64,000 nucleotides of DNA from Sycon ciliatum (Eukaryota; Porifera; Calcarea; Leucosolenida; Sycettidae). The stretch is taken from assembly GCF_964019385.1 (NCBI RefSeq), contig NC_088650.1:28218466-28282465 (forward strand), in the 5' to 3' direction. Both the position numbers and the translations under genes were made by a program. The notes under the pieces were generated by a model. It was not told the DNA's origin. It was given only the letters and a program-made list of their open reading frames with translations, and made no database searches. Shown in pieces: positions 1 to 22,500 of the stretch. Numbering within the stretch: the stretch's first letter is position 1; each line of letters opens with the position of its first letter.

Positions 1-130
1 CTATAGCCTAGTATGCTCCGATATCTGTACTGTCTGTAGATCATTCTGTACTGTACTATCTGTACTGTAGTGTAGGCTAGCTCTTACGACAATCTATGAC
101 GTATCATCCAGTGCCATCCCCATGCATGCA

Positions 131-141
131 GGGGAAATCCC
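131..141. promoter_or_regulatory. kappa-B-like site, copy 1
   Basis: GGGGAAATCCC contains GGGAAATCCC, a full match to the NF-kappa-B consensus GGGRNNYYCC. It lies about 1.17 kb before the start codon and is unchanged in copy 2 (14995-15005). A role in feedback control of this I-kappa-B family gene is inference. Confidence 0.4.
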
Positions 142-316
142 GCACCAGGCCCCAGTGGCACAGGTTGGGTGAGCGACGCAATGCGCATCACCGCTAGCAC
201 AGAGAGTCGTGTTTGTACGACTCCCTGCCTTGCACGCACCGGTCCCTTTCCGAGCTTCGCATTCGCTTCTTCTCTGCTACCTAGTCCTAGAGCTGTCCTC
301 CTCCTTGACATGCTAG

Positions 317-324
317 TGACGTCA
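317..324. promoter_or_regulatory. CRE palindrome, copy 1
   Basis: TGACGTCA, a perfect cAMP response element core (CREB/ATF type), lies about 1 kb upstream of the BCL3-like start codon. It is unchanged in copy 2 (15181-15188). A function is plausible but not shown. Confidence 0.35.
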
Positions 325-1313
325 TGTCATTGAGTGGGAGCAAAGCTGACGACAAGGACTTTGAAAGTGGAGAGTCGATACCAAAATGGGCCAGGCCCTG
401 GCCTAGGAACGTGATTTGTACTTAGCCTGCACTGCAGCAGCAGTACTTTGTCACAAGAACCACGCCGCACCATGATAATGATGACTGATGTAGCATGAGG
501 TGGTACGTGGTGGAGCTCTTCACTTCACTTCAGACATCAGTCGTGACTAAAACTAGTAAAAGTTACGTCTAATCTTTGCAAGCAGCGCTGATGAGCTGAC
601 AGTATACATGTACTACGCGTATACGGTACGTAGTCTGCTGTGCATGCACATCCACCGCGCTTGGCCACTGGCATGGCATGCACTGGCATGTACTGACTGG
701 TCGGCTCGGGTACACAACTTCACAAGCTGGTGGCGAGTCTTCATCCCCGATTTGCCTGCGCGCAGCCCCTGCGTGGATATCGCATGCCTTGCAACAGTCA
801 GAACACGTCCATGCTGACTCGACTGGACTGTGGAGTGCATTGCACTTGCAGTTTGCAATGACTCATGAGTGCTAGTGCCGTAGATCTACGTAGACTAGTA
901 CTACAGTTTGCTGACCGTGAGTGCTAGTGGCGTGGGTCCAACAAAATCAAGGCGTTTTTCTCTGGCCGAATGCATGGAAATGCAAGTGGCTGCCGCTTTC
1001 CCAATCCTCTACGCAGGCCCTCCACTAATTTGGCTCCGCTCTTTTCTAGTAGTACTAGTACCATGAAAGCGTCACCTGCTTCACTGGTAGTACGTGTAGA
1101 AGAACTGCCGCTGCTTTGCAGAATCACAGGACCAACAAGGAACTCGCGCTAGCAGCGCCTGTAGTGTCCTTGTGGTAAACGAAGCTGATATTGATTGTGT
1201 TCATTGTTCGATTCCGTTCTGTTTGGGCAATCCTAAGACTCAGTGCGATCGAGACGAGACCTGTGAACTTGGACTCGTTCAAATTTTCGCTGAACTCCAA
1301 CGTAAGAACTAAG

Positions 1314-11766
<10,453 letters not shown>

Positions 11767-12160
11767 GTAAGCGAATGTAGTGTCATGGTTTGCTCTCGGT
11801 ACCACTTTTGGTTACTGCAAGACATGTTATTATAACGAGTCGCAAGTTTACGATGTAACAGCCTCAACAGAACGTATTGTAACGAAGGAATGCCACTCGA
11901 TAATATTTAATAGAAGAAATCACATGGATACGAGTTATGAAGCAGCTACGAACGACTGTAGCAAGATATTAAGCAAGATGATAAGCAGTTTAACTCGATA
12001 AAATGTTAGATACGTCCTCGTTATATTTACATGTCTTACGGTGAAACAATTCCAACTCTACCACATCCATTTTGAGTACCGGTACAATGCCTTTGGTAGT
12101 AACCTTTCCTCAGCCAGATACTATCCAAGCACACATGCATGTTGTTTCCAGAAAGAAGTA

Positions 12161-13086
12161 CTTGGTCCGCGTCAGCGATATTGTCACTTATCTTTCAGCT
12201 TTGTTTATATGTCGCCAAAGCTCACTTGGCAGCCCATTTCATCCCAATTTTGGTTAGTAAGTTAGTTTACTAGTACTTGGTCCGCGTCAGCAATATTGTC
12301 GCTTATCTTTCGACAATTTGAACTCAGACTTTGGACATGAACGCGTGCACTTGAAGTGATAAAACTTGGTACGATGGACGGTAAGGTATAGAATGACAAC
12401 TAGCTGTAAGGAATTTATTGTCCAAGGAAGGGTTCCTACTTTTGTCGGTCCTCCTCGTCGCTGCTCTCGACGCTGGTGACAAATATTTTTGCTCGGGATC
12501 GACTCTCTTGCTTTTGCAAGCTCATCTCTCTTCCTCTCCGCTGCCTGGCTATTTTCTAAACAGAAGTCGATCGTAACGGTCGCCTTCTCTATAGGACTTC
12601 GCGTGGGCAGTACGACAGTCTGTGTGGTTCAAATCAGACGCGTTCTTTGCAAGATTTTATTTTGAACGACGACGACGCGCACAGTACTTGCAAATCTCCA
12701 CGACGAACTGGATACTCCGAGCGTTGAGTTGTAGGTAAGGGAGCTGAGATCTCAGCTTGACGAGCGATCCCTGAGGTGAGCGATCTCGGCCATTCAGCAA
12801 AATGGAGCTGATTCCGAGTAGCCGATTACTTTCTTGTGGCTTACGCTGCTCTTGCCTGCACAGCGTAACAAGATCATCTATTTTGATGGGGCGCTGTATC
12901 AATCAGAATCACCCCCCCCCCCCCCCTCGTCGCTCTCGAAATCCACTCGAACTGTGGCTAGACCTTTCAGGTACTAGTAAACTAACTTACTAACCAAAAT
13001 TGGGATGAAATGGGCTGCCAAGTGAGCTTTGGCGACATATAAACAAAGCTGAAAGATGAGCGACAATATCGCTGACGCGGACCAAG
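12161..13086. mobile_element. TA-flanked long-TIR element, copy 1
   Basis: A 926-bp non-coding element in intron 8 with inverted ends of about 120 bp beginning CTTGGTCCGCGTCAGCGATA. It is flanked by TA (12159-12160 and 13087-13088), as in Tc1/mariner-type transposons. A second copy of the terminal motif lies inside the left arm at 12273. Copy 2 equivalent 28150-30192 carries a further insertion. The 81-codon minus-strand frame (12657-12902) has no recognisable domain. Confidence 0.7.
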
Positions 13087-13098
13087 TATGCTATCAGC

Positions 13099-13298
13099 NN
13101 NNNNNNNNNNNNNNNNNNNNNNNNNNNNNNNNNNNNNNNNNNNNNNNNNNNNNNNNNNNNNNNNNNNNNNNNNNNNNNNNNNNNNNNNNNNNNNNNNNNN
13201 NNNNNNNNNNNNNNNNNNNNNNNNNNNNNNNNNNNNNNNNNNNNNNNNNNNNNNNNNNNNNNNNNNNNNNNNNNNNNNNNNNNNNNNNNNNNNNNNNN
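13099..13298. other. Assembly gap (200 N)
   Basis: Exactly 200 undetermined bases. The base before it corresponds to 30204 in copy 2. The bases after it match 45969 onward, not the expected continuation of copy 2. The round length suggests a scaffold placeholder. Confidence 0.98.
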
Positions 13299-13468
13299 CT
13301 CAGTGCTAGAAATATGACATGTCTAAAACTAGTGAAAGATCACAAGTTTTCACTGACTCATATGCTGGGTGTTGGTAATAAGTTAGCACAGCGCAGATGT
13401 CACCAGATAACTTGAGAAATGTCTGAACAGGTTTCTCGCAAGCAATTCACGAATGTGACCATGTCAGT
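13299..13468. repeat. 170-bp repeat shared with 45969-46137
   Basis: Nearly identical (about 98% by eye) to 45969-46137 and beginning directly at the gap edge. Both copies lie beside sequence of Penelope-like type, so it may be part of such an element. Confidence 0.7.
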
Positions 13469-13517
13469 GGTTTCCAGTAAATACTGTCACCTAGATAGAC
13501 AGTGTGGTGTGATTGTT

Positions 13518-14030
13518 TTAGAGTAATGACCATCCAGTACTGGTGTTGATCTCTGGGCCTTCGTTTCTGATCTCCACTGCCTCTCGCAATTTGCAGCTTG
13601 CCCTGTCACTGGCTCTTGCAACCACAGACACTGCCGAGAAGATGCTGTCCCCGACACCTAGGTTGATCCCTGCATGCTTAGCTTGCATGTGGTCACCCCA
13701 TGGCTTATCCACAGTGCGCCTACGAGCTTCACCGTTGTGTTCCTCCAGTCTTGTCTCCAGTGTGCGACCCGTCTCTCCGATGTATTTTTCCCTGCACAAC
13801 TTGCATTGCAGCCGGTATATCACATTCTTCTTCAAACATATTTTCACTCCACCCGACTTACAAGTCAGACACGGCCCCAATGGGCGTCCTCTTCTCTTTG
13901 TCTTTCTGATGTTGGGCTCCTTAAACAATAAGAGGACAGAAAACAATAAGAGGACAGAAAACAATAAGAGGACAGAAAAAGTGTTTTTACTCCGAGTTTC
14001 ACGTACTAAGTGATCATCAGAAAACAGCAA
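13518..14030 (-). mobile_element. Penelope-like element 3' part, GIY-YIG domain
   Basis: A 170-codon minus-strand frame carries a GIY-YIG endonuclease-like region (VIYRLQCKLCREKYIGETGR near the middle) preceded by a Cys-pair linker (CLTCKSGG). This arrangement is typical of the C-terminal domain of Penelope-like retroelement proteins. No reverse transcriptase is recognised next to it, so it is a truncated fossil. An internal 18-bp tandem repeat (13928-13980) adds a repeated FSVLLL to the frame. Confidence 0.7.
13928..13980. repeat. 18-bp tandem repeat x 3
   Basis: Three units of AACAATAAGAGGACAGAA inside the Penelope-like frame. Confidence 0.85.
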
Positions 14031-14859
14031 TTGTTAGATTGACAGCATGAAATAAGGTGGAGGACACTGTGTTCGGAAACAGTGACCTTACTACAACCTT
14101 CCGCGGTTGGCAGAGCCCCGGTCCCTGTGGACTATTTGAACTATGGGTATCGCACCCGGTTCTGACCCTCATTGTGCTAGGGGGTTAGGAGACTACTCCT
14201 GATGTCGTCTTGTTTTCTTCGCTCTTTTCTCTTGTATAAAGACTTCTTTTTCTTTTTCTTTTTTTCTTCCAACTTCTGCCCCATAGCGTCCTTCTCTCAG
14301 TTGTCAGTACATGTATGCTAACGACATGGTCGCAACGGCCCTCTACAAACGAGTGGCCTCTCTGTTGGCGGCGAAAAGAGGGGAGTAGTACTCTCATGTG
14401 ATGGCTTTCATCAGGTGCAGGATCGCTTTTTCCCTCTTGCGGTCCTGCATCATGTGCCTCCGAGGGTGCAGAGGGCTCTCTAGTCAGTCTGCCTTGGCTG
14501 TGGGTGATACCTCTGCTGCGCTGGCAGTGGTAGAGGGCCGGGTACTGGCTAAGCGTGCACGAGCGGTAACAGTGACTGGAATATTGACTTGAAGTTGAAC
14601 ATTACTTGCTGCTGTTTACCTAAGTAGGTACATGTACATGTATTATACATTATTATGCTGTTTTGTTTTTTGCGTGTTTTTTCCTTCTTTTTTCTTTCTA
14701 GAACTTTGAGTTGAAGTTTTTGGAACTCTTGGGAAAAAATATTCATTGTGTTTATTTTTCCCCTAAAAGAGGCTGAGAGATACTAACGATTTTTACGTTA
14801 CGTATGAGTCTGACGAGTACAGTTACATGTACGTGTCGTCTAGACTACATTGTATATCT
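14031..14859. other. Unassigned interval before copy 2
   Basis: No gene recognised. It holds pyrimidine-rich runs near 14240-14275 and 14680-14700 and no ORF with a known domain. It is the only sequence in this part of the window present once, so it marks the junction between the two BCL3-like blocks. Confidence 0.5.
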
Positions 14860-14994
14860 AGGCCCCGATATCTGTACTGTCTGTAATCATTCTGTACTCT
14901 GTAGTGTAGCCTAGCGCCTGTATATATGGTATATGTAGGCTACCTCTTACGACAATCTATGACGTATCATCCAGTGCCCATCCCCATGCATGCA

Positions 14995-15005
14995 GGGGAA
15001 ATCCC
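14995..15005. promoter_or_regulatory. kappa-B-like site, copy 2
   Basis: GGGGAAATCCC, identical to the copy 1 site, about 1.16 kb upstream of the copy 2 start codon. Confidence 0.4.
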
Positions 15006-15180
15006 GCACCAGGCCCCAGTGGCACTGGTTGGGTGAGCGACGCAATGCGCATCACCGCTAGCACAGAGAGTCGTGTTTGTACGACTCCCTGCCTTGCACG
15101 CACCGGTCCCTTTCCGAGCTTCGCATTCGTTTCTTCTCTGTTACTGTGCTAGCTAGCTGTCCTCCTCCTTGACATGCTAG

Positions 15181-15188
15181 TGACGTCA
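15181..15188. promoter_or_regulatory. CRE palindrome, copy 2
   Basis: TGACGTCA, identical to the copy 1 site. Confidence 0.35.
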
Positions 15189-16162
15189 TGTCATTGAGTG
15201 GGAGCAAAGCTGACGACAAGGACTTTGAAAGTGGAGAGTGATACCAAAATGGGCCAGGCCCTGGTCTAGGAACGTGATTTTGTACTCAGCCAGCACTGCA
15301 GCAGCCATTGTAGTCTCAGTGTGTCACAAGAACCACGCCGCACCATGATAATGATGACTGATGTAGCATGAGGTGGTGGAGCTCTTCACTTCACTTCAGA
15401 CATCAGTCGTGACTAAAACTTACTTACGTCTAATCTTTGCAAGCAGCGCTGACAGTACTACTACTACGCTAGCGCTACGTAGTCTGCTGTGCATGTACAT
15501 CCACCGCGCTTGGCCACTGGCACTGGCATGCACTGGCATGTACTGACTGGTCGGCTCGGGTACACAAGCTGGTGGCGAGTCTTCATCCCCGATTCAGCTG
15601 CGTGCAGCCCCTGCGTGGATATCGCATGCCTTGCAACAGTCAGAAGTTCCAGAACACGTCCATGCTGACTCGACTGGACCGTCCGTGGAGTGCATTGCAC
15701 TTGCAGTTTGCAATGACTCATGAGTGCTAGTGCCGTAGATCTACGTAGACTAGTACTACAGTTTGCTGACCGTGAGTGGCGTGGGTCCAACAAAATCAAG
15801 GCGTTTTTCTCTGGCCGAATGCATGGAAATGCAAGTGGCTACCGCTTTCCCAATCCTCTACGCAGGCCCTCCACTAATTTGGCTCCGGTCTTTTCTAGTA
15901 GTACTAGTACCATGAAAGCGTCACCTGCTTCACTGGTAGTACGTGTAGAAGAACTGCCGTTGCTTTGCAGAATCACAGGACCAACAAGGAACTCGCGCTA
16001 GCAGCGCCTGTAGTGTTCTTGTGGTAAACGAAGCTGATATTGATTGTGTTCATTGTTCGATTCCGTTCTGTTTGGGCAATCCTAAGACTCAGTGCGATCG
16101 CGACGAGACCTGTGAACTTGGACTCGTTCAAATTTTCGCTGAACTCCAACGTAAGAACTAAG

Positions 16163-16574
16163 ATGGAGAACGAACAACATATGCCCCCGAAGAAACGCGC
16201 TCGGAATAGGGTTTCTGCTGCGAAAGCTGCCACCGCTCAAACTAAGGCTCCTGAAGCGGCGGCAGTGTCGAACGATGGAGATTTGCCAAAGACTGCTGGG
16301 CACGGAGACCTGTCTCGTTTGTCATTCCTGGTGCATGCTGCCGAGGAGGCTAGGACGCGAGAAATGCCCAACACGTCGTCTCCATCGTCCGCTTCTAGCC
16401 CGAATGGTGCTCCAGTGAAGGATTGCCAAGTATCCACTGCGTGTGAACCTGCAGCAGCTGCGCCAGCAACTCCGACTCTTCCCCCAGTGAAGGAGAAGCC
16501 CGCTAGGAAGCCGCGGAAAAGCAGAAGTAAAACGGTAAAAGGCGAAAAGGCCGCAGACAACAAGAAAAAAACTA
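16163..16574 (+). CDS. BCL3-like copy 2, exon 1
   Basis: Residues 1-137. The ATG in AAGATGG was chosen over an in-frame upstream ATG (16040), which would add 41 residues of unlikely composition. Donor GTAAGT at 16575, phase 1. Confidence 0.78.
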
Positions 16575-19500
16575 GTAAGTGATCTGTAGCTGTCGAGGCT
16601 TTGGGTGGTGCGAAAATTATTGAGCTGGGACAATTTCCTTCAAGCCTTCCTTTCTGATTTCTTCCTTCATGTGTTCCAGTAAGGAATTGAAGATTAATAC
16701 TGAAAAACGGCGGCTTTGAGAACTAGGCCGATGGCGAGTCTTCATTGGAGTTTCGGGTATTCAATCAGCGCAGGGCAGGCATTGCGAGCCTGGCGGAGCA
16801 GTCCCTGCAGTCGCGCCTGCCATCCCTCGTTTTCCCCTTGCTCTGCACGGAGTACCTGCCTCGTTCCCCTGCCCTACTCCTAATACTAGCCTGGCGTGAA
16901 TACGGAAGTGAACTCATACACTCGACAGTGATGACACGTAGTCTACACACACGAAAGCATATACATGCACCACCATTCTGGTGTCGGCGCGATGAGCAGA
17001 AGTAATTCCCTGGCCCACACTAGGCCGATTTTTCGGCCGATTCGAATCGTACGAAAAGTCCTCAAGATCGGCGAGAAAATTGCCTGGTGTGGACGGTGTT
17101 GTCTCGCCCGTTTCCGACAAATTTGTGTGTGTACTATGTGGTCCGACCCAGTCGGCCTATTTCATGCCGGAGTCGGTGGTGGAGCATCTGCCGAAATATC
17201 GGCCTACTAGTGCGGGCCAGGTATAAGGAAAGTTACAAACAATTGAATTATTACGAATATTGTACGCGACGCATCCATGCCAGCACGCTGATTCCATCCG
17301 CACTGCAGTCTTCCCTACTGAAGAATCATACCTGATTTGATTCTGCATCTGTTATCTACTGCTCGCTACATTTGAGCTAAATGTCTTTGCCTCTCAGTAT
17401 ACTGTCTTTGCCTCTCAGTGTACTGGGGCTGGACAGTGAGTGACACCCATTGATCTGCGGCTAAATTGAAAAAAAATCATTACGGACATGAAAGTCGAAC
17501 ACTGAAATAGCACCGGCCACTGCATCCATAGATGCTCATTTTCTGACTTGCCTCTGTGAATTCTGCAAAGGAGATCTCGGTGACAGTTCTTTTCTCAATC
17601 TAAAATTGCTGCTCTCTCAGTTTGCAGCAATTTTTGTTGTGTCCCGCTTCATTCCGAAGTAAGTAGATATGTGCAGCTACATGCAATCGCGCAGCGTGAC
17701 AGAGCTATGTGGTGATTTTGAAGGTGTAATATATGTACAGTTTTCATGCCATATATGGAGTTCCCCCAGTAACATTATAGTTGGGGGTGTGCGGGAACAT
17801 CGATCGCTTGCACTTTCCCGGGCATAGAAGCCAGTGCTATACGTGCGTGCGTGCAAGCACACTGGCTGTGCTGCCGCCTCTGAAAGTAGCTGAACAGCGG
17901 TGACGGCCGGTTGCCAAGAACGTGAACAGCAGCTGTCGAATAGCACGAGGTCTGGTGGTTAGCAGCCTGCCCACCTAGACAAGAGCTAAGTCACGAATGG
18001 ACAGTGGAGAATTCTCCACTGGCAGCTGATAGACATGCCTAGTGGGTAGGAGCAACATTGTTGTAGTCCAGAACCTCAGAACGGCCAATCCAATGGTATT
18101 ATCAGCTGCAGCCTAGCTAAAACTACACGTGCCTGCATACTAGCATACTGTGGCTGTTGTGGGTCAGTATGACATGCTCTGACTTCCAGCCCATCGCTCT
18201 TGGCCAACTTAGCATCTGCCAGTGCTAAGAAGAAATGCCGGTGGTCACAATACAGATGTGACCACAGCGAAAAGATGCCTAGCTGAGCCAGTCTTCAGCG
18301 GCAGTAACTGATAACGTTAGAGCGCTGCAAGACTCTTGGTTGGACTGCCACTGCTTTGTATCTGACGCTGAACCAAACCCATCGGTCGTCTACCATCTCA
18401 CTATGCTACGACTAATCAGAGTCGTAAGGGTGAAATAATTTACCAGCCCCAGCATCGTCGCCCATGCTCCACTTGGGCGCCACTCGACCTTCACACGATC
18501 CGTACAGAAGAAAACACAGTTGAACTGCTCTTTGCAGAGGCCCCTAGAGCTCCAAGACTGCCCGTAGACTGGTTTGTACTAGATGTATCATGGTCTGGGG
18601 GTGTCGGGCACTTGTAGAGGCTAACACGAATAGTCACACGAGTTGACTTGTTCTATGACCCAGGGCCAGGCCGCTTGGCAACTTCGTGTCTGAAGCGTAG
18701 CATGCACAATTCGTAGCATTTTTGACTACTGTATCAGGGGCGTCGGACGGTATTTTAGTGTGGTCTGGTCAGCCATCTGAAGTACAATTTCTTCGTGGGG
18801 AAGTGGCGGCTGACCCGAAATTTAGATCCCAGATCATTGTATTTTATTGATGGGTACTTGGGGCAAAAAGTGGTACGGCCAATACCGTAGGGACCGTACC
18901 GTGTCCGACGCCCCTGTGTATATATGTACAGCAAATGCCAAGTCTCTTTCTCAACATTTATCCCTGTTCTCCTGCAGCCGAAAATGGCGATTCAGCCGCA
19001 GTGGCAGTGAGCTCAGTGTCCAACCCCGTACCGATTGCGACGGCAGTGCAGCCGAAATCATCTGTGCAGCCGACCGCTGTGGTCCACGCGACGCCGATCT
19101 CTTCAGTCGTGGGCACGCTTCAAACGCCCAGCTCTTCGCTGATTGGTCAGCACGTCACGGTTGCGCCGCAAGCAATGACTATGCAGGTCGCCCCGGAGAT
19201 GATGGCCGTTGACGGCAGCAAGCCGTTTGGCCATGCAATAATGGCACCGGCCATGGCACCCACTAGGTTTGCAATTGCCCCTGGTAAGCTTGTGAACTGC
19301 CCTGTGTCTTTCAGAGTATATACGTATTAGGCCATCATTTTTTATATCTATGTTTCGCATCAGTTCAACTTCCAGAATCATATGCGAGAGGTGGAAAAAA
19401 ATAAAAAGTTGCAAAATAATAAAAAAAGGCTCATCAGAGGTGTATGCACTGTACATAGCGCAATAGCTCGTGCATGATGTACATTCGAGAGAAAAATCGT

Positions 19501-22500
19501 ACATTGAAGCACAACATCTGGGTTATCAGCATGAGTAAATATTCACTTTGGACAGAGGACTCTGAGAGTAGGCAACCGTTGGTGCCCATGCTTTGCTGGA
19601 CTATTGTACTGAGACTTCAGCAGCGGTGCAAAGAGCTCCGGAACGACGCATCCTCTCAGCTTGAGGCGATCAATGCGGTCTGGTGTAAGCTCATAGAATA
19701 TTGCTCCCAGATGCCGAACTAACGATTTACCAACGCTGGCCTAGAGGCCATTTCTGAATCCCAGCTTCGCCGTATCGCAACCAGTCCACACTGATGACTC
19801 GCACGATCATACACTCACTGTGCATGTTCGATTTTTTTATTTTTTTTCCGAAAAAAGTCAAAACGTATGCGTGCGGACGACGCGAAACATAGCTATAAAA
19901 AATGATGGCCTTACTGATTATTGTCCTAGCATGCACAGACATACACACCTATATGCAATTTTTTTGTTTTTTTTGTTTCTTATATTTAAATTCAATTTGC
20001 AAACTCTGTCGCAGTCTTGTGCACATTACGTTTCTGAGTCCAAGCACTTACACGTGGTCACTTTGCAGCAATCGCGATACACCTGTCTATAGATTGGCAA
20101 ACTCCATTGCAGCCACTTTCAGAGATTCCGTGGTAGTTTGGCTAAGACCTGTGCTATGCTTCAAGTCCTGCGGTGCGGTGCTGTATCGGTATTGTCGTGT
20201 GATATACAGGTGGTGCTCACTACCCTATGGCCATAGCTCCGCAGTTCTTCGCGTCGCCCCAGCAGATCTATGCGCCGGCAACCATGGCGATACCGACTCC
20301 GATCGGCACTCTCACAAGCCAGCCGGACCAGCGGTTACTCGCATCCAATGCGCTGCCAGGACTGGAAGACGCCTCGCTCCTGTTCCGCGGAAAGCACAAG
20401 GCGTCCGATCGCGGTGGAAGCCCTGACATGGAGCGAGCTCTGGACATTGTGAGCGAGCGAGATGAGGACGGAGACACGTAAGAGATCTACCAGTGACAGA
20501 ATCGTATTTCAATATTATCATACAATGATTGGCGGCGTCAACCAAGCATTCATGCTCGATCCACACATTCGCTTATGCTGGACAATGAAACGAAACAGAT
20601 CAGGATATCTCCTAGAGAACGGGGCTCTATTCAAAACCCATTATCAAAAATCAGTGATAATTATGAAACATCATAAAACTGGTCTTCTTGGGGGAGGGAA
20701 GAGGGGCCAACGTTTGGCTGTTTTATAATCCTTGTGCAGGTGCCTCCACATAGCCGTTGTTCACGGCGACGTACGGGTAACGCGACAGCTTCTGGAGACC
20801 ATCGTGGCGACGAAAACCAGTGTTGATCCGCGGAACAATCTTTACCAGGTATGTTAGGTGTTGTTTCTTCACTGGTAATTTCTTTTAAGAAATTACCAGT
20901 GAAAATGGTGCAGTGGTACCTCGGTATTCTGACTGCCTTTCGGACCGGATAGAGTGGTCTGACTTTCACCAGGATGCGTACACTTCAGCTGTCCTGCCAT
21001 GGAAGCTGATCGGCTTAGTGCGTCACGACATTTGCTTTCAAAACAGAGAATTTTTAGGTAGTTCAAGTTGTTCCTCATTGCAAATTATGGCATTACTGGA
21101 ATCAGACGAGTTTCCTATCAACAAAATTACCAAAAATATGGACAAGTTCCTCGAATGCAGTGTTAAAATATTTGGAAGGCTGTTGGTTTGCGCATTCCAG
21201 ACGTGATGCAGCTAAGCATCAGGTCGTTGAATGTCAGTATCACATCAGTCAGTTTTGTGCTAATTGTTGCACATTTTGACTCAACAGTATCCTCCTTATA
21301 ATCGTGAGTGTTTGACAAAATGGATAACTTGTAAACTTATGGTCCTCTCTTTTTTAATTATAAAAATGACATGTGATTTAATTTTGAGGTTACTCATTCC
21401 TCTCATTGCTGGAGCTTGAAAAGACTTTCGGAGGCTTTTGCATTCAGAGGAAGCCATTACAATCAAACTGATGTCTTTTGCAATGGCAAAACTGTTCACT
21501 TTCTTTTCAAGTCTACATTCACAGTCAGTATCAGTCCGGGCAGCTCGAGTCGAGTGCTCAACGCACCAAAATCCCGAACACTATTGGTGGCGTGTGCTGT
21601 GTTTGTGTGTGGTGTGTGTATGTGCGCGTGTGTGTGTGTGTATGTGTGTGGTGCGTGTGTATGTGTGTGTGTGTATGTGTGTGTATGTATGTGTGTGTAC
21701 GTGTTTGTGTGTGTGTGTGTGTGCGCGTGGGCTACTGTCTGCAGACACCACTCCACCTTGCAGTCATCACCAGTCAACGCCACATCGTCAAAGACCTAAT
21801 CCTGGCCGGAGCAGATGTGAACCTTCAGGTATGGTAGTAGCATGTGCGTATGACAGCGGTGCCACGCTTCACTGCCTGGTTTGACTTGCAAGGGAGTTGT
21901 TAACTTGTTTGCAAGGGAATTGTTAACTTATTTGCGAGGGAATTGCTCGCACAGAGTACAAACTGCTTCCCCTATTGTTGGCAACATATTACATTCCAGT
22001 TACGAGTGTACTTGTTTGTCCTGAAATGTATGCTTGTATTATGAGCTGCAAGTGAATCTCAAGGTCATTTTCTTTACTAGAAAAGAACTGGAGTGGCAAA
22101 GTGTCTATGGTCGTTGCTGCTGTTAGTCAATTATGACCTAGCTAGGGCATAGCGTACTGCAAGGCCAAAAAAACGGAGAACGGAGAATGGAACTTTTTTC
22201 GTGTTTGGAAACGCTCATCAGACAGCGGAAGAAAAGAAAGTGATGTCTTCACCATGCAGTGTATGCGCAGCGTATGGTGTAAAAATACTACGCTCACCAA
22301 AGCCGGACAATTTCATCTACCGTATTTTTCAGAGTATAACGTGCACCGGAGTATAATGCTCACCCCTCTTTGAGCAACTTTTTGGCAATTCAAGTCATAT
22401 CCAGGGTAGTGTGTAGTTCAAGGCATATCCATGGTATAGTACGCAACCTAGATTTGACAGCAGTAACAATCATAACAATTATAGACTCGGATAGAGAGCC

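Larger units (their letters stand above)
1..1313. other. 5' flank of BCL3-like gene, copy 1
   Basis: Non-coding stretch upstream of the first BCL3-like copy. It aligns along its length with about 14860-16162, with small indels such as extra bases near 60-90 and 620-640. No convincing ORF is seen; the short open frames on both strands are not preserved between the copies. It holds a kappa-B-like site and a CRE palindrome, listed separately. The transcription start was not located. Confidence 0.6.

Noticed and set aside
1191-1313. Upstream in-frame ATG extending BCL3-like exon 1
   Set aside because: It adds an implausible 41 residues; the ATG at 1314 has a better context.
13056-13415. ORF of 119 codons across the N-gap
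   Set aside because: Most of it is undetermined sequence.
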